A stretch of 10,000 nt of DNA from Asticcacaulis sp. GTDB taxonomy: Bacteria; Pseudomonadota; Alphaproteobacteria; Caulobacterales; Caulobacteraceae. Numbering within the stretch: the first letter of the stretch is position 1; every line of letters begins with the position of its first letter. The position numbers and the translations under genes are program-made. Below, piece after piece: positions 5,995-10,000 of the stretch. The stretch lies in assembly GCF_020217185.1 (NCBI RefSeq), contig NZ_JAIWNX010000074.1, positions 1-10,000 of the forward strand, read 5' to 3'. The notes under the pieces were generated by a model. That model was given only the letters and a program-made list of their open reading frames with translations, did no database searches and was not told the DNA's origin.

Positions 5995-6012
5995 AAGCCG
6001 ACTGTTCGGCTT
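5995..6012. terminator. Hairpin between the two-TM/TPR gene and the DUF486 gene
   Basis: AAGCCGA (5995-6001) and TCGGCTT (6006-6012) form a perfect 7-pair stem with the loop CTGT. It lies 69 bases after the stop codon of the preceding gene. The T-run is poor (TTCACTTTG), so termination is uncertain. If the next gene began at 5980 the hairpin would be in its coding part; with the preferred start at 6034 it is intergenic. Confidence 0.3.
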
Positions 6013-6033
6013 CACTTTGATGAGTCTCGCCTG

Positions 6034-6384
6034 ATGCCTGCCCTGCCCCCCGGTCTGATGACCGTGCTTTTGCTGATCGGTTCTAACATCTTCATGACTT
6101 TTGCCTGGTACGGGCACCTGAAGGTCAAGCACGAGAAGCTCTGGATCATCATTCTGGTCAGTTGGGGCATCGCCTTCTTTGAATACTGCCTGATGGTGCC
6201 GGCCAACCGCATCGGTTACGGCGTCTTTTCCGCGGCTCAGCTCAAGACCATTCAGGAGGTCATTACCCTGTCGGTATTTGTGCTGTTTTCGGTCTTCTAT
6301 CTCGGCGAAGCCATCCGCTGGACGCACATTGCGGGTTTTGCGCTGATCGCACTGGGGGCCGGGTTCATCTTCTACAAAGGGTGA
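6034..6384 (+). CDS. DUF486 (DMT_6) family small membrane protein
   Basis: A 116-residue, four-helix membrane protein with segments at about 7-26, 36-55, 75-91 and 97-114. The motif SNIFMTFAWYGHLK in the first helix, and the ending with ALIALGAGFIFYKG, are characteristic of the DUF486 family, placed in the drug/metabolite transporter superfamily. Members have about 110-120 residues and no established substrate. Being half the size of usual ten-helix DMT proteins, they may act as oligomers like the EmrE-type proteins; that is inference. An ATG at 5980 would add 18 residues (polar and basic) and enclose a hairpin. I prefer 6034 because family length and the hydrophobic start fit. Neither start has a strong Shine-Dalgarno sequence. 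It may be co-transcribed with the gene upstream. Confidence 0.85.
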   Translation: MPALPPGLMTVLLLIGSNIFMTFAWYGHLKVKHEKLWIIILVSWGIAFFEYCLMVPANRIGYGVFSAAQLKTIQEVITLSVFVLFSVFYLGEAIRWTHIAGFALIALGAGFIFYKG

Positions 6385-6425
6385 TGCCGGGAAGCGACAG
6401 ACGAAAAACGTCACATTCTAAAGCT

Positions 6426-6456
6426 TTGACTCAGGCGGCATCTGTGCCACTATAGG
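6426..6456 (+). promoter_or_regulatory. Candidate promoter of the lipoprotein gene
   Basis: TTGACT (6426-6431) is a good -35 box. TATAGG (6451-6456) resembles a -10 box, but at 19 bases, which is longer than ideal. Transcription would begin near 6463, leaving a leader of about 35 bases. TTAACCAT, a motif linked to CtrA in Caulobacter, lies at 6459-6466 over the predicted start point. Confidence 0.35.
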
Positions 6457-6497
6457 CGTTAACCATATTTTTAGCGGCGGCATTTCGAGGGATAGGT

Positions 6498-6878
6498 ATG
6501 AAACGCGCATTGGTAATCATGGGGGGCGTTGCGCTGATGGGGGGGCTGTCGGCCTGTAGTCCCACGCCCCGTTACGACTATGTCGATGCCCGCACTCAGG
6601 CGCAGCGCGCCGACGCCTGCGTGGCGCAGTTTGAGCCCGACGGCACGGCGCCTCAGGTGATGACCTACGACTCGCAAAGCAAGACCGAAGTTCACCTGAA
6701 TCAGGACGGCAAGCTGGTGACCGTCACGGCCCAGAACAAGCCGGACTCCACCTCACTGGGCATGGAAGGCAAGGTCGGTGGCTCACGCCCGGTGTCGTGC
6801 ACCGATGCCACGGTGGCGCGTGGGCGTACCGATCTGCCGAAGGACCCGCCCAAGCGCGGCAATTGGTGGTGGAAATAG
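6498..6878 (+). CDS. Small predicted lipoprotein, function unknown
   Basis: The 126-residue product begins with a basic n-region and a hydrophobic stretch ending in the lipobox LSAC. Cleavage and lipidation are expected at C20. Residue 21 is Ser rather than Asp, so by the rule known from E. coli it would be sorted to the outer membrane. The mature part has two further cysteines, C41 and C101, which could form a disulfide in the periplasm, and it ends in a Pro/Lys/Arg-rich tail closing with NWWWK. I recognise no family. The start is supported by GAGGGA 5 bases before the ATG. The gene appears to be a single transcription unit, with a promoter-like pair upstream and a strong terminator 23 bases after the stop. 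Confidence 0.82.
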   Translation: MKRALVIMGGVALMGGLSACSPTPRYDYVDARTQAQRADACVAQFEPDGTAPQVMTYDSQSKTEVHLNQDGKLVTVTAQNKPDSTSLGMEGKVGGSRPVSCTDATVARGRTDLPKDPPKRGNWWWK

Positions 6879-6901
6879 ACTTCCGCCAGGACGGATTTCC
6901 G

Positions 6902-6931
6902 AAGCGCCCGGTGCCTGCCGGGCGCTTTTTT
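6902..6931 (+). terminator. Intrinsic terminator after the lipoprotein gene
   Basis: AAGCGCCCGG (6902-6911) and CCGGGCGCTT (6918-6927) form a perfect, GC-rich 10-pair stem with the 6-base loop TGCCTG. A run of six T (6926-6931) follows on the plus strand. This is a textbook rho-independent terminator and separates the lipoprotein gene from tamA. Confidence 0.93.
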
Positions 6932-7068
6932 GCTGAACCGGGCGGGCGAAAAAGACACGGTGCCCCGCTATCCGGGCTCGGCAAAACTATCTAAGTGCTT
7001 TTTTATATATCCGGCGTGCATAAAGCGGGGTGCGGGTGTAGTCCCGGCATATTACGGTACTTACTGAC

Positions 7069-7072
7069 AGGA
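7069..7072 (+). promoter_or_regulatory. tamA ribosome binding site
   Basis: AGGA is followed by a 7-base spacer and then TTG at 7080. An in-frame TGA at 7065-7067 rules out any earlier start, so this site supports the TTG start. The 148 bases between the terminator and the gene show no convincing promoter boxes; an A/T-rich patch lies at about 7000-7010. Confidence 0.6.
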
Positions 7073-7079
7073 TAATCCC

Positions 7080-9257
7080 TTGCGTCTGGCGGCTCCGGCC
7101 TTGATGGCATTTACCTGCTTGGCAGGACAGGCGACGGCCCAGACACCCGCTCAGCCCGCGCCGGAGGCCAGCCCTGCGTCCACGCCGCCCGCGACGGACG
7201 CCCCGCTTACCGAGACGCCCATCATCAGCGACGACGACTTTGAAAAGGCCCTGCCGTCCCTGACCTCCCCGGCCATCAAGCCGCAACCCGTGACACCCGC
7301 TCCGACGACAGAAAAGCCCACCACACCGGTGATCACCGCGCCCGCCCCGGTTGCCGAAACGCTGGAACTGCCGCCGCTTAAGCCCACCGAAGACCCGGCC
7401 CTGGCCGCGGCCCTGCCGCCGCTCGACAGTTTCAACCCACAGGCCGCGCCCGTCATCCTCAGCGAAAATCAGCAGGCGATCCCGGCCATCCGCTATGACC
7501 TGCACGTGGATGGTCTGGCGGCGCTTGATCTCGAAAACCGCTTCAAGGACCTGAGCGCCTTGGAATCCGGAAAAGGCAGCGCCGCCAATGCTGCCATGCT
7601 GCGCGCCCGCCTGACCGAGGATGAGCAGACCACACTGCGCCTGCTGAAAGGCGAAGGCTATTACGACGCCGTGGTGGTGGCGCGCATCGAGGCCCCGATC
7701 CTGCAACCGGGCGAGAGCCTTCAGGACGCCACCGGCCGCACGCAGGGCCGGGTTCAGGTGCGCGTCTCGGCGCGCGCCGGGGAACGCTACAGCCTGTCTT
7801 CCGTCACCGTGAAGGCCGATCCGACCGAGCCGCCGACCCTGATTGCCGACAATCTGCCGCTAAAGGTCGGCGATCCGGTGGACGCCACCCTGATCAAATC
7901 CGCCGAAGCCAATCTGGCGCTGGTCCTGCCGCAACAGGGCTATCCGTTTGCCGATCTGGGGATGCGCGACGTGCTGATCGACCCGCAGACGCGCACGGGC
8001 GACTACACCCTGCCCGTCACCACTGGCCCGCGCGCCCGCTTTGGGACCATTCGTTCGGAAGGCCAGCGTCAGGCCTTTGGCGACGATCATGTGCGCGTCC
8101 TGTCGCGTTTCAACAGCGGCGACCTGTACGACAGTCGTCAGGTGGACGACCTGCGTCAGGCCCTGTCGGCCACCGGCCTGTTTGCCTCGGTGGCGGTCGA
8201 GCCGGTCCTGACCGAACAAAAGAACCCCGATGGCACGGCGGTGGTCGATCTCAAGGTCACGCAGAACGCCGGACGCCCGCGCACACTGGCCGGAGATATC
8301 GGGTTTTCCACCGGTCAGGGTCTGCGCACCGAACTGAACTGGACGCACCGCAATTTCCGCCCGCCCGAAGGCGCGCTGATCGCCTCGGTCATCGCCGGGA
8401 CGCAGGAACAGGGTCTTGGCGTGACCTTCCGCCGCTCCAACGCCAAACGCCGCGACCGCACCTTTCAGTATGGCGCGGCCTTCAATAATCAGGCCTACGA
8501 TTCCTACGAAGCCCAGACCGTGTCTTTCAGTGTGAACGTGTCGCGCGTATCGACACCTCTGTGGCAGAAGCGCTGGACCTGGTCCTACGGGGCTGAGGTG
8601 CTGGCGACGCGCGAAACCGGCTTTTCCAAGCGACGCAATGCCAATGTGCAGGATGACTACTTCTACGCCTCCGTGCCGATGAAGCTGAACTATGACCGCT
8701 CGGACAATCTGCTCAATCCGGTGCGCGGCTGGCGTGCCGGTGTGCAATCGACGCCGACCGTGTCGCTCAATGGCGGAGCGGGCAACTTTATTGCCAATGT
8801 CGGCAGCGCCACCTTTTACCGTCAGGTCAGCCCGAAGGTCGTGCTGGCGGCGCGGGCGCAACTTGCCTCTATCTACGGGGCAGAAACCTCCAATATCGCG
8901 CCGTCGCGACGCCTCTATGCCGGGGGCGGAGGCTCAGTGCGCGGCTTTGGCTATCAGGAACTGGGGCCGCGCGACCCGGCCAATAACAACAACCCCATCG
9001 GCGGGCGCTCCTCGGTCGAACTGGCCTTTGAAGCGCGCTATCGCATGGGCAATATCGGCATTGTGCCGTTCGTCGATGCCGGTCAGGTCTATGACAAGGA
9101 ATTCCCGCAGTTTTCCGACCTGCGTTTTGGCGTCGGCGTCGGGGCGCGCTACTATACCAATTTCGGGCCCATCCGCATCGACATCGCCACGCCGATCTCA
9201 CGCCGCGATGGGGAATCGCCCGTCTCCCTCTATGTCGGCATCGGGCAGGCCTTCTGA
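7080..9257 (+). CDS. tamA: TamA, outer-membrane Omp85-family subunit of the translocation and assembly module
   Basis: TamA is an outer-membrane barrel protein that, with TamB, assists insertion of some outer-membrane proteins and has been linked to lipid transport. The 725 residues comprise a signal peptide (about 1-20, ending ATA before Q21), a Pro/Ala/Thr-rich stretch (about 21-125), a POTRA-like region (about 136-397, consistent with three repeats) and a 16-strand-type barrel (about 400-725). The family's loop-6 motif VRGF is at 620-623, and the chain ends in Phe as outer-membrane barrels usually do. E. coli TamA has 577 residues, so the low-complexity N-terminal stretch explains most of the excess. 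TTG is taken as start: it has a Shine-Dalgarno sequence at good spacing and encodes the whole signal peptide; the next ATG (7104) would shorten it. The overlapping tamB-like gene distinguishes this from BamA. Confidence 0.93.
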   Translation: MRLAAPALMAFTCLAGQATAQTPAQPAPEASPASTPPATDAPLTETPIISDDDFEKALPSLTSPAIKPQPVTPAPTTEKPTTPVITAPAPVAETLELPPLKPTEDPALAAALPPLDSFNPQAAPVILSENQQAIPAIRYDLHVDGLAALDLENRFKDLSALESGKGSAANAAMLRARLTEDEQTTLRLLKGEGYYDAVVVARIEAPILQPGESLQDATGRTQGRVQVRVSARAGERYSLSSVTVKADPTEPPTLIADNLPLKVGDPVDATLIKSAEANLALVLPQQGYPFADLGMRDVLIDPQTRTGDYTLPVTTGPRARFGTIRSEGQRQAFGDDHVRVLSRFNSGDLYDSRQVDDLRQALSATGLFASVAVEPVLTEQKNPDGTAVVDLKVTQNAGRPRTLAGDIGFSTGQGLRTELNWTHRNFRPPEGALIASVIAGTQEQGLGVTFRRSNAKRRDRTFQYGAAFNNQAYDSYEAQTVSFSVNVSRVSTPLWQKRWTWSYGAEVLATRETGFSKRRNANVQDDYFYASVPMKLNYDRSDNLLNPVRGWRAGVQSTPTVSLNGGAGNFIANVGSATFYRQVSPKVVLAARAQLASIYGAETSNIAPSRRLYAGGGGSVRGFGYQELGPRDPANNNNPIGGRSSVELAFEARYRMGNIGIVPFVDAGQVYDKEFPQFSDLRFGVGVGARYYTNFGPIRIDIATPISRRDGESPVSLYVGIGQAF

Positions 9258-10000
9258 TGACACAGGACCCGACACCCGACACGCCTGAAACCGCCAAAGC
9301 GGCAATAGAGACGCAAGACCACGCGCGTCCGGAAAGGGGCGACGACCTGCCGCCGCCGGAGCGTCCGGCCCCGGTGCGTAAGCCGTTTGCGTGGCGCAAG
9401 GCGCTGCTGTGGGCGGGCGGTGCGGTGGGCGGGCTGCTGGTGCTGGGCGGGATCGGCGTGGCGGCGCTCGATAGCGCGCCGGGCAAGCGGTTTATCGTTT
9501 CGCAAATCACCGGCCTTAAGCCTGATAATGGTCTGAGGATCGGTGTCGGGCGCATCGACGGCTCGATCTATGGCGATTTCACCGTCCACGACCTGACCCT
9601 GTCCGATGCGCAGGGCGTCTTCCTCAAAAGCCCGGCGGTGCGGCTCAACTGGCGACCCTTTGGGTTGCTGAGCAAGCATCTGGATGTGCGCGAACTGTCG
9701 TCGCCGCGCGTCGAGTGGCTGCGGCAACCCGCCCTGAGCGAAACGGCCAAGACCACGCCGTCCGAACCCTTCACCCTGCCCGACCTGCGCATCGACGCCG
9801 AAAAGGTCGATATCAAGGCCCTCTATCTGGCCCCGGCGGTGACCGGAGACGCCCAGAACCTGACGCTTAGCGGCACCGCCCATCTGAAAAACAAGCGCGC
9901 TCTAGTTGACGCGCGTTTGAGCGGCGACCGTGGCGACCGCGCCGTCCTGAAACTCGATGCGCAGCCCGATGCCAACCGCTTTGACATGAATGCAGCGGTC
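9257..10000 (+). CDS. tamB: TamB, AsmA-like envelope-spanning protein (5' part)
   Basis: The ATG shares its A with the tamA TGA stop (TGATG), so translation is coupled. The frame is open to the window end, giving 248 residues of a protein that is usually over 1000 long. The cytoplasmic N-terminus (about 1-46) is polar and Pro-rich, and one membrane segment lies at about 49-71. After it comes the start typical of TamB/AsmA-like proteins: GRIDGSIYGDFTVHDLTLSD (98-117) followed by alternating hydrophobic strands such as AVRLNWRPFGLL. The periplasmic part of these proteins forms a long grooved beta structure that reaches the outer membrane, where TamB meets TamA and may carry lipids. The identification rests on this signature plus the tamA neighbour. 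Confidence 0.9.
   Translation, partial: MTQDPTPDTPETAKAAIETQDHARPERGDDLPPPERPAPVRKPFAWRKALLWAGGAVGGLLVLGGIGVAALDSAPGKRFIVSQITGLKPDNGLRIGVGRIDGSIYGDFTVHDLTLSDAQGVFLKSPAVRLNWRPFGLLSKHLDVRELSSPRVEWLRQPALSETAKTTPSEPFTLPDLRIDAEKVDIKALYLAPAVTGDAQNLTLSGTAHLKNKRALVDARLSGDRGDRAVLKLDAQPDANRFDMNAAV

Noticed and set aside
6960..7033. CCCCGCT and AGCGGGG as a long-range stem upstream of tamA
   Set aside because: Seven pairs over a 60-base loop are expected by chance in GC-rich DNA and do not extend.
7860..8861. Minus-strand open frame of 333 codons inside tamA
   Set aside because: Antisense to the TamA POTRA and barrel region; no recognisable protein features and no start signal.
7080..9257. BamA instead of TamA
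   Set aside because: The immediately overlapping tamB-like gene, a POTRA region that appears too short for five repeats, and no lpxD/skp-type neighbours favour TamA.
8692..9288. Plus-strand frame of 198 codons overlapping the end of tamA
   Set aside because: Out-of-frame overlap with the conserved barrel; Arg/Pro/Ser-rich, as expected for a shadow.

Overview
This is an ordinary chromosomal stretch of a GC-rich alphaproteobacterium, probably of the order Caulobacterales. That placement is an inference. It rests on the ruvC-ruvA-ruvB cluster running into tolQ-tolR-tolA, on an alphaproteobacterial-type LexA box (GTTC-N7-GTTC) at ruvC, and on strong G/C bias in third codon positions. I see no mobile element, CRISPR array, tRNA or rRNA, and no gene shows obvious foreign composition.

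Left half (1-3870, all on the minus strand, read right to left): ruvC, ruvA and ruvB encode the Holliday-junction resolvase and branch-migration motor. A 294-base gap follows, the longest in the window. Then come tolQ, tolR and the first codons of what is almost certainly tolA, the inner-membrane motor of the Tol-Pal envelope system. The most interesting signal lies here. Four copies of one palindromic element sit in this cluster, one upstream of tolQ, two in tandem between ruvA and ruvB, and one inside the 3' end of the ruvC reading frame. They share one fold (outer stem, 4-5 base bulge, inner stem, 11-base loop), while both stem arms change together from copy to copy. A candidate SOS operator straddles the ruvC start codon, with a promoter-like pair placed for a nearly leaderless transcript.

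Right half (4103-10000, all on the plus strand): divergent from ruvC is a protein of unknown function with two membrane segments, a long Ala/Pro/Glu-rich linker and a helical TPR-like C-terminal domain. Next are a small four-helix membrane protein of the DUF486 family and a short predicted lipoprotein ending at a strong intrinsic terminator. Last come tamA (TTG start) and the overlapping 5' part of tamB, which together form the translocation and assembly module connecting inner and outer membranes.

The window therefore joins DNA repair (RuvABC) with two trans-envelope machines (Tol-Pal, TamAB). I do not see a new multi-gene system. The palindromic repeat family and the unknown two-TM/TPR protein deserve follow-up.
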